Of a DNA stretch of 64,000 bases, positions 52,411-62,574 are shown piece by piece. The first letter of the stretch is position 1; each line of letters starts with the position of its first letter. Source of the DNA: Stercoripulliclostridium_A sp045577735 (GTDB lineage Bacteria; Bacillota; Clostridia; Christensenellales; DTU072); the NCBI GenBank assembly GCA_045577735.1, contig JAZNIY010000017.1:141386-205385 (forward strand), written 5' to 3'. A program made the translations under genes and the position numbers. The notes beneath the pieces are model-generated. The model made no database searches, was not told where the DNA came from, and saw only the letters and a program-made list of their open reading frames with translations.

Positions 52411-54006
52411 TTATTTGTTCAAAAGCGCATAATTTGCTTTGTTTGACTTGTAAAGTTGCTTGAATACGGCAAAGTTCTTGTCATATATGGCCTTGTTTTC
52501 AAGGTTGGGTGTAAAGGTCTTTTCCACTTGAATGTAATCCTTTACCTTGGAAACGCTCTCGATTAGGCCTAGTCCTGCTGCTACACAGGCACAAGCGCCT
52601 ACTGCACCTACGTTTTGAGGATCTTTAACAACCTCTACCACGTGACCGGTAATATCTGCAAGAAGTTGTGCCGTGAAGTTGGACAATGCGCCACCACCTA
52701 CGAAACGAATTGCATCGCTTACCTTTGCCTTTTTAGCTTCTGCTTCTAACATCCAACGTTGGTGGAAGCATACGCCCTCTAAAACGGCACGAATTAGTTC
52801 TGTTTTGCCCGTTTCTAGGCTAATATTGAAGAACATTCCCCTTGCATTGGGATCTTCAAAGGGACAACGGTTACCGTGCAACCAAGGAGTAAAGATAACG
52901 CCACCACAACCGGCTGGAATGGTGTTGCAAACCTCGGTCATATAGTCGTACAAAGAGGTATATCTCTTTTCGATGTCTTCGTTTTCCGTAACGTTGGTAG
53001 TTTTAAGATAGATGCCTATTTCGTCAAGAGCAAGGTGGTTCTTAACCCATTCCAAACACTTGCCGGAAGTTTCCATTTCTGCAAAGTAGTTGTACTTGCC
53101 ACTTTCTGCGCCAACGGTTGCTGCAATCATTGCAGAGGTATCTACCATGGACTTGTCTACTACCGTACCTACCCAACCGGAAGTACCACTATAAATGTGG
53201 GTATCGCCTACTTCGGTTGCGCCTGCGCCTACGCCTATGAGCGCTGCGTCCATACCACCACCAAATACTTTGGTGCCCTCTGCAAGACCAAGCTCTGCAC
53301 TTGCCTTTGCAGTAACTACGCCTACGCAATCGGTGCTCTTTTTAATGGGAGCAAGATGACGGGTATCAACGCCCAACATTTTGCACATTGGCTTGGACCA
53401 AGTATGCTTGCGAATGTCGTAAATAAGGGTGCCAAACGCGCTGTCTGCCGTCATTATGCACTCACCGGTACATTGGGAGATGAGGAATTCTTTAACGTCC
53501 AGCCACTTGTATGCCTTCTTGAAGTTTTCGGGCTCGTTTGCTTCCACCCACTTATACTTCCATACGGGGTCCTTTACGGATGCTGCAACGGCGCCGGTAT
53601 AATACAAAGATTTTAGAAGTTTAACAACGTTTGCTCCGGCTATTTGTAATCCGTGAGCCATGCCCTTCTTGATTTCTTCCTTGGCGCGTTGATCCATATA
53701 GCTCATCGCTCTACGAACGGGTTGACAATCTTCATCAACCAATACCAAACCTTGTGCTTGTGAGCAGAAGGATATGCCTAGTATCTCTTTGGGATCTACT
53801 GCAAAATTTGCAAATATCTTTTTGGTAGTAACGCACATTGCATTCCACCATTCTTTGGTATCTTGCTCTACTCCACCATTTTCCAACACGTAAAGGTTAT
53901 ATCCTTCCATTGCGCTTGCTTTAAGCTCTATGGTGGTACCTACGTCAAACAAACAGGTTTTTATGCCCGTCGTACCTACGTCATACGTAATAATATAATT
54001 TGCCAT
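52411..54006 (-). CDS. FGGY family carbohydrate kinase, xylulokinase-like
   Basis: A 531-residue sugar kinase of the FHS/FGGY fold. N-terminal phosphate loop TYDVGTTGIKTCLFD, GISFCSQAQGLVLVD, the adenosine-side IYSGTSGWVG and the C-terminal GGGALSNFTAQLLADITG. Overall pattern is nearest xylulokinase, but the exact sugar is unproven. AGGAG upstream. First gene of a two-gene operon with the GPH symporter. Confidence 0.92.
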   Translation of the reverse strand: MANYIITYDVGTTGIKTCLFDVGTTIELKASAMEGYNLYVLENGGVEQDTKEWWNAMCVTTKKIFANFAVDPKEILGISFCSQAQGLVLVDEDCQPVRRAMSYMDQRAKEEIKKGMAHGLQIAGANVVKLLKSLYYTGAVAASVKDPVWKYKWVEANEPENFKKAYKWLDVKEFLISQCTGECIMTADSAFGTLIYDIRKHTWSKPMCKMLGVDTRHLAPIKKSTDCVGVVTAKASAELGLAEGTKVFGGGMDAALIGVGAGATEVGDTHIYSGTSGWVGTVVDKSMVDTSAMIAATVGAESGKYNYFAEMETSGKCLEWVKNHLALDEIGIYLKTTNVTENEDIEKRYTSLYDYMTEVCNTIPAGCGGVIFTPWLHGNRCPFEDPNARGMFFNISLETGKTELIRAVLEGVCFHQRWMLEAEAKKAKVSDAIRFVGGGALSNFTAQLLADITGHVVEVVKDPQNVGAVGACACVAAGLGLIESVSKVKDYIQVEKTFTPNLENKAIYDKNFAVFKQLYKSNKANYALLNK

Positions 54007-54037
54007 ATCTTTCTCCTAAAATAAACGATATATAGAA

Positions 54038-54066
54038 ATTATACTATAAACGCGCGCGTTTGTCTA
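54038..54066 (-). promoter_or_regulatory. Promoter of the kinase/symporter operon with alternating-CG spacer
   Basis: On the minus strand TAGACA (54066-54061), 17-bp spacer, TATAAT (54043-54038). The spacer contains AACGCGCGCGTTT, a self-complementary alternating tract. Confidence 0.72.
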
Positions 54067-54145
54067 GATACAAATAAGTGAAAATGCCTATTGAAATGCA
54101 TTGGGAATAGTGATATAATTTTAATATCAAGTTTTGGAGGCTATT

Positions 54146-55177
54146 ATGCAAAACCGTATTATTGAAAAAGGTAAGTTGTTAGATGAAAACGGCAATATCC
54201 GTGAACCCGGATACGCCAAAGAATATCTACTTGAATACAATCGCGATGACGTTAAAGCAAAAAAATGGAGATTGAAAGAGTGGGATTACTACTACGTAGG
54301 TAATAATGATTACGCTATTTGCCTAACCATTTCCGACATGGGATACATTGGCGCAATGAGTGCTACGTTTATCGATTTTAAAGTACCCACACAAGTAACC
54401 AAGAGTAGCGTTTTCCTCTTTCCTATGGGCAAACTACATATGCCCGCAACCACCGCAAAGGGTGACGCAATATGCAAAAACGGCGACGTAGAAATGTGCT
54501 TTATAAACGACGGCACTAAACGCCACATCTTCGGCAAATACCCCAAATTTGGCAACAACGACGAAGAGTTATCCTTTGACTTTGAACTTTACGATAACCC
54601 CGAAGAATGCATGTTTATCGCAACCCCATTCGACAAACCCAAATACTTCTACTACAACGCAAAGATTAACTGCCTATCCTGTAAGGGTGAATTCCGTTTC
54701 GGCAACAAAGTATACAACCTTGACAACGCACTAGGCACCCTAGACTGGGGACGTGGCGTTTGGACCTATGACAATACTTGGTATTGGGGCAGTTTACAAA
54801 CCGTTCTTCCCGATGGCAAGAAGTTTGGCTTTAACATTGGTTACGGCTTTGGTAACACCTCCGCAGCAAGCGAAAATATGCTATTCTACGATGGCAAAGC
54901 CCACAAGCTAGAGGACGTCAAATTCAACATCCCCGGTGACGGCACCGACGACGTAAGATATATGGAGCCCTGGACCTTTACTTCCTCAGACGGCAGATTC
55001 GAGCTTGATTTTGAACCCATAATCGACCGTCAAGCACCCGTTGACTTGAAGGTTATGTGCATGATTCCTCACCAAGTTTTCGGTTGGTTTAGTGGTAAAT
55101 GTATTCTTGACGACGGCACCGTTATTACCCTTAATAAAACGCTAGGCTTTGCTGAAAAGGTACATAACAAATGGTAA
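54146..55177 (+). CDS. DUF2804 family protein
   Basis: A 343-residue protein of the DUF2804 family, whose biochemical role is unknown (lipocalin/AttH-like beta folds have been suggested for relatives). Landmarks: GKLLDENGNIREPGYAKEY at the start, LDWGRGVWTYDNTWYWGS near 200 and GFNIGYGFGN. ATG 54146 has TTTTGGAGG upstream; a TTG at 54134 overlaps that site and is rejected. Divergent from the kinase operon. Terminator downstream. Confidence 0.9.
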   Translation: MQNRIIEKGKLLDENGNIREPGYAKEYLLEYNRDDVKAKKWRLKEWDYYYVGNNDYAICLTISDMGYIGAMSATFIDFKVPTQVTKSSVFLFPMGKLHMPATTAKGDAICKNGDVEMCFINDGTKRHIFGKYPKFGNNDEELSFDFELYDNPEECMFIATPFDKPKYFYYNAKINCLSCKGEFRFGNKVYNLDNALGTLDWGRGVWTYDNTWYWGSLQTVLPDGKKFGFNIGYGFGNTSAASENMLFYDGKAHKLEDVKFNIPGDGTDDVRYMEPWTFTSSDGRFELDFEPIIDRQAPVDLKVMCMIPHQVFGWFSGKCILDDGTVITLNKTLGFAEKVHNKW

Positions 55178-55192
55178 AAATGAATTGATAAC

Positions 55193-55222
55193 AAAAAAGA
55201 GTCACTCCGGTGACTCTTTTTT
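55193..55222. terminator. Bidirectional terminator
   Basis: AAAAAAGAGTCA / TGACTCTTTTTT around CTCCGG, between convergent DUF2804 and rmuC. Confidence 0.93.
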
Positions 55223-55242
55223 GTTTGCTCAAATTTTTGCTT

Positions 55243-56532
55243 TTAGTCCTCACTCGTAGGAATACCTAAGGGTGTAACCTCTTGCACCTCTAAACCCTCT
55301 GCCTTGTTAAGACGTTGTTGAATGGTGAAGGTACGCTTGCGTGCTTCATCAATGGTCTTTTGTGCACGGCCAAGTTGGTCTTGTGCCTTTTCAAGATCGC
55401 CGACAAAGGTGTTAAAGTTCTTCTTGAATTGCTCCAATACTTCGTATATTTGACGGCTTTCCTTTTGAATCTTGAGCGTCCTAAAGCCCTGTCTAAGGCT
55501 GTTGAGGAATGCCGTTATGTTGCTTGGACCGGCTATCATAACCCTATAGTTACTTTGGATTTGCTCAACAAGTCCGTCTATTGATAACACTTCTGCATAC
55601 AAGCTTTCAACGGGCAAAAACATTACTGCAAAGTCGGTTGTGTAAGGAGGAGCAATATACTTGTCCTTAATGCTAATCGCTTCGTGTTTAATGCGCGCTC
55701 CAAGGGCTTTTTTAGCAACGTTGTATGCTTCAATATTGCCCTCTGCTAATGCATCTTTCATATGAATAAAATCGGTTACGGGGAATTTGCTGTCTATTGG
55801 TAAATATACTTTATCATCCTTAGTCCCCGGAAGCACAATGGCAAAGTCCACGATTTTATCGTCTTGAACACGTCTGCCCATTTTGGATTGTCTTTCGTAT
55901 TGGGTGGAGGTTAAAACGTCGCCGAGTATGCTCTCAAGGGAGAGTTCGCCCCAGTTACCACGCGTCTTGGTATTAGAGAGCATTTTGGTTAATTCGTTTA
56001 GTCCCGTGTCCAAAGTTTTTAGTTCACCCAAGTTCTTGTATACCTTGTCTAGGGAGTCCAAAACACTCTTAAAGGATACCTGGAATCTTTCATCCAACGT
56101 CTTTGTGAGCTTTTCATCAACGGTACCGCGAATTCTTTCAAGTTGGGTAGCGTTGTCCTCTCTAACCCTATTAAGAGAGGTGGTTAACTCCCCTTTCATA
56201 TCCTTTAGGCCCACTTGGAGCTCTTGCTTCATTTCTTGAAGGCGAATCTCGTTATTGCGTGCAAGCTCCTTAACGTTGTTAACGACTTGTTCGTTGGTTG
56301 AATTTACGCCCATCATAAGAGTTTTCGAGGTTGCCTCGTTTGTCATCATAAAGCTGTCCTTTATGTCCTTCGTGGCCCCTTCAAGCGTGTTAGAAAGCTT
56401 GCTTTCCAAGTCTTTGGTATCGAAGTTCGTTTTGTCCTCTTTCTTCCTTAAAACGAGCAATAAAAGAGCTCCGTTCGCAACCAGAACGAGGGCAACGAGT
56501 ACAAGTATAACGATTAAAACAGTTTCGCTCAT
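55243..56532 (-). CDS. rmuC: DNA recombination protein RmuC homologue
   Basis: A 429-residue RmuC: one N-terminal membrane helix, a long coiled coil (~50-170) and the nuclease-like RmuC core with NWGELSLESILGD, KIVDFAIVLPG and LPIDSKFPVTDF (catalytic-type D...SKF), later VIAGPSNITAFLNSL. It limits recombination between inverted repeats in E. coli. ATG 56532 has AAGG upstream; the in-frame codon at 56556 falls in a CG-alternating tract and is rejected. Confidence 0.94.
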   Translation of the reverse strand: MSETVLIVILVLVALVLVANGALLLLVLRKKEDKTNFDTKDLESKLSNTLEGATKDIKDSFMMTNEATSKTLMMGVNSTNEQVVNNVKELARNNEIRLQEMKQELQVGLKDMKGELTTSLNRVREDNATQLERIRGTVDEKLTKTLDERFQVSFKSVLDSLDKVYKNLGELKTLDTGLNELTKMLSNTKTRGNWGELSLESILGDVLTSTQYERQSKMGRRVQDDKIVDFAIVLPGTKDDKVYLPIDSKFPVTDFIHMKDALAEGNIEAYNVAKKALGARIKHEAISIKDKYIAPPYTTDFAVMFLPVESLYAEVLSIDGLVEQIQSNYRVMIAGPSNITAFLNSLRQGFRTLKIQKESRQIYEVLEQFKKNFNTFVGDLEKAQDQLGRAQKTIDEARKRTFTIQQRLNKAEGLEVQEVTPLGIPTSED

Positions 56533-56601
56533 AATATACCTTATTATTACGCGCACGTACGCGCGCTATTTGAAATAGATTTGTCGCTTTAAAAGACAAG
56601 A

Positions 56602-56645
56602 CCGTCCGATCCGCCTTAAAGGTGGAAACCGGACGGCACTCTTTT
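56602..56645 (-). terminator. Terminator-like GC-rich hairpin after the large surface-protein gene
   Basis: CCGTCCG (56602-56608) pairs with CGGACGG (56630-56636), and CCGCC with GGTGG inside. T-rich runs flank both sides, so it may act in both directions. Confidence 0.7.
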
Positions 56646-56676
56646 TAATTAAGCTTTTACTAGGCTCGCTAAAAGT

Positions 56677-59600
56677 CTATCTTCTCTTTCTCTTGCCGTA
56701 GTGGTAAACAGCTCTCGTATCGCCAACGCGTTCTTCAGGACGTGCAGGGTTGGAAATGGGCGGGGCGTTGCCCTTGGGGATACGAGTAATGCCACGGCGT
56801 TGTAGTGCGTTCTTGTGGTCACGGTTGTAAGCACGTAGGAAGTTGCGTCTTCTTATTGCTACAAGCATAATGATTACAACGAATACAACGAACATCGCTA
56901 CTACTGCAAAGGTGATGTAGGTTAGTAAGGTTGCATCAATTTCGATACCACCAACGGAGCCGTAAATCTTTTCGGGCTCCTCTCTAACAACTACGTTTGC
57001 CGTGGTTGCAAGTACGTAGGTGTCTAGCGTTGTGGAGGTAAAGGATACGCTCTTACCATCACGCTCACGTTTTACGTCCTTAACGGGAGAGAGCGTGCCG
57101 TCGGGAGAGAGTCTATATACTGCAAAGTATACGTATTGAGTATAGTCAACTTCGCCCTCGGTGGGTATAGGTAGAGTAATGGTTATTTCACCGGTATCAT
57201 ATTGTGAACCATAACCGGTTAATCCGAGCTTGTTAATGGAAATAATCTTACGTGGATTACCTTCACTTACGGTTTCATACAACGTCTTTTGTGCGTTGAT
57301 GAACAACTCGGTAGATTCGGCATAGTTAACGACTTCTAGCATTACGCCTACGGCTTCACCAACCAAGTGATCGCCGTCAATTGCAATACCCGTGTCAGAG
57401 TCTTGGAGTAAGTATACTTCACACTTTCTCTTTAGCTCGGCAAGCTTCGTGTAGAGGGTGGACTTGAATACTGCTCTTTGATCGTTAGAAAGTGATTGAT
57501 ATGCGTTAAATACGCGAATAACGTTTTGATAATCACCCTCTTCAACGATATTGGTTGCAGGTAGTGCGATTACTTGTTTTTCAAGATCTCTTACTACGCT
57601 CATGTGGGCATTAAGTTTATTGTACTCAACCAGCAACTTTGCATAGTAATCGTCATAGGGGCTCTCTTTAATCTTGTTTTGTTGCCATTCGGGATATCTT
57701 ACCAATGGATCGGGTGAAATGAAGTATGCTAGATATTTCTCCATTTCGGGATAATCGTTTACAAGATCGAAGGATACTCTTTGCTCAATAAGAGTTAGGT
57801 ATGCCCTATAATCGTCTATTTCCTTTTGTAGAGTTGCAAGTCTGTCCCAAAGTCTACCAATATAGGTTGCGAAGTATTCTGCACGAGAATCGCTCAAGCT
57901 TCCCTTGTTCAATGCCTCTTTGTAGGACGCTTCAAACTTGTTCAACAATACGATATGGTCGTTGTTGATTTCTATGTTATTAACGGTTAGTTCAAATACC
58001 GTCATATAGAATTTGAGTTCGGTCTTGTTACCGGCAAGGTCCTCTACAACAATGTGTACGTAACCACGAGTCTTACCATCGGGTCCAAGTTCGGAATTGT
58101 CAACCGTATTGGTTGCAATAATGTGTCCGTTGGAAAGCGGGAATCCGTTATAGGTTGCACTCTTCAAATAGGCTTCTCTATAGGTTATCTCTTGGTCGAT
58201 ATAGTACTTGTTGGGGTTTCTAGGATCGTCACTATTCTTTATTGGACCTGCATCAATAATGGGTGCTTGGTTGTCTATGTTAACTTGGAAGATCTTTTCT
58301 ACTACCAAACCGGAACCGGAAGTTGCAGTTACGTATACGGTCATGATTTCTGAAACCTCAAAAGAGGTGCCTTCTTCCCAATTTTTAACGGGTTCTTTGG
58401 TCGTAGCAATCGTATAGGTTACCCCGGAAATGGGCGTGTAATCAACCACTCTCGAGATTTTTACCATATCTGCATTAATCCAAGTGCCGGATTCTATCTT
58501 TTGACCGGTTGCCTTTCCACCCTTATAAACCTCACCCTTGAGTTGGAAGGTTGGCTCTACTTTGTCTATCTTTATTACCAAGTGCTTCTCATAGGTCTTT
58601 AAGCTTGCGCGCGCTTGCGCTCTAATAATTAGATCCAGCACACCATTGCCATCATAGCCCAAAATTTCCTCGGTTGTTATGTATGAACCAGCCATCTTCT
58701 CGTAGTTGCTAGCACCTGCTACTTTGTAGGTATACTCAACACCACCGGGGTTTTGGTTTTCTTCAACGGGACTAACTTTAATATGAATTGTCTCGTTAAA
58801 GAACTTGGAAAGATCTTCTTCGGCAATATGGTCTATCGTAGCCGTGCTCAAATCCACGTTGAATACGGGATCTTTGTTGTCAATTCTAATTATAACGCTA
58901 CCGGGAATGGTGTATTCCGAACCGGCAAGGTTGGTAATCTTGAATTGTGCCGTCTTTTTGAGGTTGCCCACGATAACGAAATCTTCTTCTACTTCACTAC
59001 CATCCGTGGGAGGTGCTACGAATGCAACGGTCCAATAGGTAGTGCCGTTAATTTCTATGGCCCTTTCTTCTACCTTTGCCCATTCGCTACCATCAAGTGA
59101 GTACCAAATATAAACAGCAGACTCGGAAGTAAGCTTAAACTGGATTTCTGCTCTGTCTTGGGTCCAGTTGAATTCATATACTCCGTCTTCTGAACCGATT
59201 ACGCCACCAATGAATTCGGCAGTAGGAGCACTGCTTTCTTTCATAACGCGAATCTTGTATGCGCTACTTTGACGCATGCCGTTGTCTGCTACCAACCAAT
59301 AGTATTGACCGGAAACAAGGGTTTCGTTGCCGGAAAGTTTACGCCATACGTTAGGATCGTCAAGTTGATCAACCTTGCTATCACCATCTTTAATGGGATC
59401 GGTAGATTGGATTAACCTATAGTAATAGGTTATGGGTGCTTTTTGTAGGAATACGGGAGAAATACTTGCTCCGGTTTGAACGTATTCTACGTTTTGGTTA
59501 GAATATATGGTATAGATTCTGTTAACTTCGTCAAATACGTTTTCGCCAGCTCTTTGTCTTACTGCATACAAAGGATTGGGAGTAGAAGTATCCATCTTGA

Positions 59601-62571
59601 CTTCGCAACTCAAAGTTTGGCTTGTGTGACCGGCAAGGTTCAATGCTCTAAATTGAATGATGCCGTTGTAGCTGGAGAAGGTGTTGTCTTCGTCCATACT
59701 ACGTAAATCGTCAACAACAGGTACCTTTTGAACAACGCCTTCAAAGTCAAAGTCTACTCTGTTGGAAGCCGTGCCGGGAATGGTAATCCAAGTGTTACCG
59801 CCATCCAAACTATATTGATATCTATCAATAGTGACGTTAACGTTAGCGTTAGAGTCTTGGAGTAGGTTCAAAGTAAATTGAGGCACGGTACCTACCCATT
59901 GATTTTCGTTACCAAGTTCACTATAGCTTACTTCAATTTGGAAGTTACGTACGTCGTATTGAATGCTAAAGTACTTGGGTGCCGTTCTTATTGCATTTTC
60001 GTTGGTATCAACTGCCTTACTTACAAGGTAGAAAGAATACTTTAGATATCCTTGTGCACCACCGTTTACTTGGGGGATTTTAGCTATGAAACTAAATGGA
60101 TCATCGCCCTCGCCGGGTACGTACAAGGTGTATTGAGAAGCATCTAGCGCAGGCTCGTCGCCTGTGAAAGTTGCGTAATAGAAATTGTAGTGTGGGAACC
60201 ACTCGTCAGAGTTGGGTAAATAGTTGTGGTCGGTTACGAAACTGACTTTGAGGTCGTTTGCTATCATCAAGCTAGGATCGTTTTCGTCAATGTCTTCAGC
60301 AATAATATTACCGAAGGGGTCAATGGTGGAAACGATAATTTCTTCAAAGGTAATAATCTCTCTAGCATCAATGTTTACTTGACAAGTAACGTCTTTCTCT
60401 AGGCCTGCTCCACTCCTCAAACGGAAGGAATATGCTCCACTCGTACCTACGGTCTTAGTAAAGGAACCGTTTTCCATAACCATACCAATAGCTGAAGGTT
60501 GTCCGTTGACCAACGGATAGCAATATACACCGGAAATTAGTTCGTCGGGAGTAATGGTGATTAATACTTCACCCGCCGCCCAAGAATCGTCGGTTGCAAG
60601 CTCTATGCTCGTTCCTTTAATATGACGGGTTACGGTTGCATTGGGCATAGAAAGATCAAGTTGAAGTTGGGTAGTACGGAAGAAGGTTTCTTCTAGTATG
60701 CTACCATCGCTTGCATATACGCAACCACCCTTGTTTTGGGCTTTGTCATAAATTTCAAAGCTATAACTGCTGTTGTTAAGGTTGTCCTCAATCTTAACGT
60801 TGTACTTGAGCATACCTGCAGGTGCGCCTGCAACGAGGGTTGCATCAAGAACCTTAATAGTATCGGGTGCGCCCGTTACCATACCACGAATTTCATATTC
60901 GTTATCGATACCCAAGACGCTGGGCACGGTAAAGTATACGTTAACGGCTTCTTTTAGCCAACCTGCAGTATTGAAGTGAAGCTCTTCCACTTCCATTTCT
61001 ACACTATAGTTGCTGTTCAATATGGATGCCGTAAATTCTAGGCTATCTTCCTCTCCGGAAGCAGTCTTTACTTTAAAATAATAGGTTTTATTTAGAAGCG
61101 TTTCGCTTGCGGTATTGGTGAAAGTCTTTCTAAAGTTACCGGAAACGCTTATGATTTCTTCATAATCAACGCCATCGTCACTGTACCAATAACTTACGGT
61201 ATTACCTTGTTGTTGGGTACTGCCGTTGGTGAGAAGGAAGTTTAGAGCGTCTTTTGCATAACCTACGCGATAGTCGCCGGGAGCCGTTCCCATAGTGCGA
61301 ATTTCCGCACCGTATTTGTCGGTTGCTTCAAGGTTGAGCGTGGGCTTAACTTTGTCTATGCGAGCAGTAACTTGCTTGGTGGAATATTCTACGCCTGAAC
61401 CGGACACTGCATAGAACTTAACGTTCGTAATGCCCTCTCTGGATACGGTATAGGAATATTGAGAGCCTTGTAGTTGAATTTCATAGGTTTCGGTTTGACC
61501 ACCACTAACGTATACGTCACAGAAGTATCTTGCACCGGATGCTACGGGGGTATTCTTCAAAACGTAGGTGATGTCGTTGTTTGCCCAACTGCCTTCTACG
61601 TAATCTACCGCAGAGGAAGTTCCTTGAACTTCAAAGCTGGGAACTGCGCTATCGTAATAAATATTAATTTCTTCAGTATCGTAAACAATGCGTTCATCGG
61701 GGGAAGCGAAAGAGGTTGCATATACTGTGACTTTTCCTTCGTAAGAGGAAATTCCGCTTTCCGGTCCGGGGATAACTGCTTGTCCGTAATAGGTGGAGAT
61801 ATCGCTACCTTCTTGAGATACTGCTACCTTTTCGAACATTACGGGTTGATATGGATTGCCTTCAGCGTCTACGCCATCAAGTTGATAGTAGAAATTAGCG
61901 TTATCGAAGCGTCCACCATCGTTGGTTACCTTTAAGGTAACGGGACCTGAGGTCCACTTCTTCTCGTCCGTGTTCTTGTATGGATAGGCCGTTTCTATGC
62001 CATTCAAGGTATAGGTCGCAACAAGAGAGTCGATTTCATAAATTTCATCGGTAGCGTTGTTGTCGATGCGAAGGTCTACTACCATATCGCTATAGTAGAA
62101 AGAACCGGTGCCCGATCTTTCACCACTACGGAAGAATACGTATTTCTTGAAAATACCACCATTGTTGTTGGCATCGTCACGAGCAAACGTGTTGGTGTGA
62201 ATTTCACCCACGCCTTCGGTAGCATTGTATGTGGAAGAAACAAGCCATACGTCAACGTCTTCAACGTTGGGGGTTTCCGACACACCGTACCAGAAGCGCT
62301 TGTCATCCAAGCCACTCTTGTTGTTGAACCTTAGAGTGAATACGGGGTATTGATCAACGGTCTTGGCGCGTACAAAGGTTCCTTGTACGTATCTTCCAAG
62401 ATCCACCTCAAAGCCATATTCGCCCTCAAGCTCTGCGTTTGCATCGTCTTCAGCGAACACAGGAAGGTCTACTGCTTGCACAATAGCGAAGCTAAATGCA
62501 AACAACACAAGCAGTAAAACCAAAGAAAGCTTAATTAGTGCGTGTTTTTTAGAGAAAATGGTCTTTTCCAT
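56677..62571 (-). CDS. Giant surface protein with Ig-like repeats and C-terminal membrane anchor
   Basis: A 1,964-residue exported protein: signal peptide ending near VFA (~residue 40), then many beta-sandwich repeats whose boundaries recur as a (V/I)xIDxxxP phrase (ARIDKVKPTL, VKMDTSTPNP, IRIDNKDPVF, IKIDKVEPTF, VNIDNQAPII). A helical region follows (~1570-1720), another beta domain, a membrane helix near 1895 and a basic tail rich in R and K. There is no LPXTG. The second of two adjacent ATGs is chosen (GAGG spacing). Likely a cell-surface stalk or adhesin; ligand unknown. Confidence 0.88.
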   Translation of the reverse strand: MEKTIFSKKHALIKLSLVLLLVLFAFSFAIVQAVDLPVFAEDDANAELEGEYGFEVDLGRYVQGTFVRAKTVDQYPVFTLRFNNKSGLDDKRFWYGVSETPNVEDVDVWLVSSTYNATEGVGEIHTNTFARDDANNNGGIFKKYVFFRSGERSGTGSFYYSDMVVDLRIDNNATDEIYEIDSLVATYTLNGIETAYPYKNTDEKKWTSGPVTLKVTNDGGRFDNANFYYQLDGVDAEGNPYQPVMFEKVAVSQEGSDISTYYGQAVIPGPESGISSYEGKVTVYATSFASPDERIVYDTEEINIYYDSAVPSFEVQGTSSAVDYVEGSWANNDITYVLKNTPVASGARYFCDVYVSGGQTETYEIQLQGSQYSYTVSREGITNVKFYAVSGSGVEYSTKQVTARIDKVKPTLNLEATDKYGAEIRTMGTAPGDYRVGYAKDALNFLLTNGSTQQQGNTVSYWYSDDGVDYEEIISVSGNFRKTFTNTASETLLNKTYYFKVKTASGEEDSLEFTASILNSNYSVEMEVEELHFNTAGWLKEAVNVYFTVPSVLGIDNEYEIRGMVTGAPDTIKVLDATLVAGAPAGMLKYNVKIEDNLNNSSYSFEIYDKAQNKGGCVYASDGSILEETFFRTTQLQLDLSMPNATVTRHIKGTSIELATDDSWAAGEVLITITPDELISGVYCYPLVNGQPSAIGMVMENGSFTKTVGTSGAYSFRLRSGAGLEKDVTCQVNIDAREIITFEEIIVSTIDPFGNIIAEDIDENDPSLMIANDLKVSFVTDHNYLPNSDEWFPHYNFYYATFTGDEPALDASQYTLYVPGEGDDPFSFIAKIPQVNGGAQGYLKYSFYLVSKAVDTNENAIRTAPKYFSIQYDVRNFQIEVSYSELGNENQWVGTVPQFTLNLLQDSNANVNVTIDRYQYSLDGGNTWITIPGTASNRVDFDFEGVVQKVPVVDDLRSMDEDNTFSSYNGIIQFRALNLAGHTSQTLSCEVKMDTSTPNPLYAVRQRAGENVFDEVNRIYTIYSNQNVEYVQTGASISPVFLQKAPITYYYRLIQSTDPIKDGDSKVDQLDDPNVWRKLSGNETLVSGQYYWLVADNGMRQSSAYKIRVMKESSAPTAEFIGGVIGSEDGVYEFNWTQDRAEIQFKLTSESAVYIWYSLDGSEWAKVEERAIEINGTTYWTVAFVAPPTDGSEVEEDFVIVGNLKKTAQFKITNLAGSEYTIPGSVIIRIDNKDPVFNVDLSTATIDHIAEEDLSKFFNETIHIKVSPVEENQNPGGVEYTYKVAGASNYEKMAGSYITTEEILGYDGNGVLDLIIRAQARASLKTYEKHLVIKIDKVEPTFQLKGEVYKGGKATGQKIESGTWINADMVKISRVVDYTPISGVTYTIATTKEPVKNWEEGTSFEVSEIMTVYVTATSGSGLVVEKIFQVNIDNQAPIIDAGPIKNSDDPRNPNKYYIDQEITYREAYLKSATYNGFPLSNGHIIATNTVDNSELGPDGKTRGYVHIVVEDLAGNKTELKFYMTVFELTVNNIEINNDHIVLLNKFEASYKEALNKGSLSDSRAEYFATYIGRLWDRLATLQKEIDDYRAYLTLIEQRVSFDLVNDYPEMEKYLAYFISPDPLVRYPEWQQNKIKESPYDDYYAKLLVEYNKLNAHMSVVRDLEKQVIALPATNIVEEGDYQNVIRVFNAYQSLSNDQRAVFKSTLYTKLAELKRKCEVYLLQDSDTGIAIDGDHLVGEAVGVMLEVVNYAESTELFINAQKTLYETVSEGNPRKIISINKLGLTGYGSQYDTGEITITLPIPTEGEVDYTQYVYFAVYRLSPDGTLSPVKDVKRERDGKSVSFTSTTLDTYVLATTANVVVREEPEKIYGSVGGIEIDATLLTYITFAVVAMFVVFVVIIMLVAIRRRNFLRAYNRDHKNALQRRGITRIPKGNAPPISNPARPEERVGDTRAVYHYGKRKRR

Positions 62572-62574
62572 CAT

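Noticed and set aside
52876..53616. A 246-residue plus-strand frame opposite the FGGY kinase
   Set aside because: The sense strand encodes a clear kinase; the antisense frame has no recognisable motif and a Cys/Tyr-rich artefact composition.
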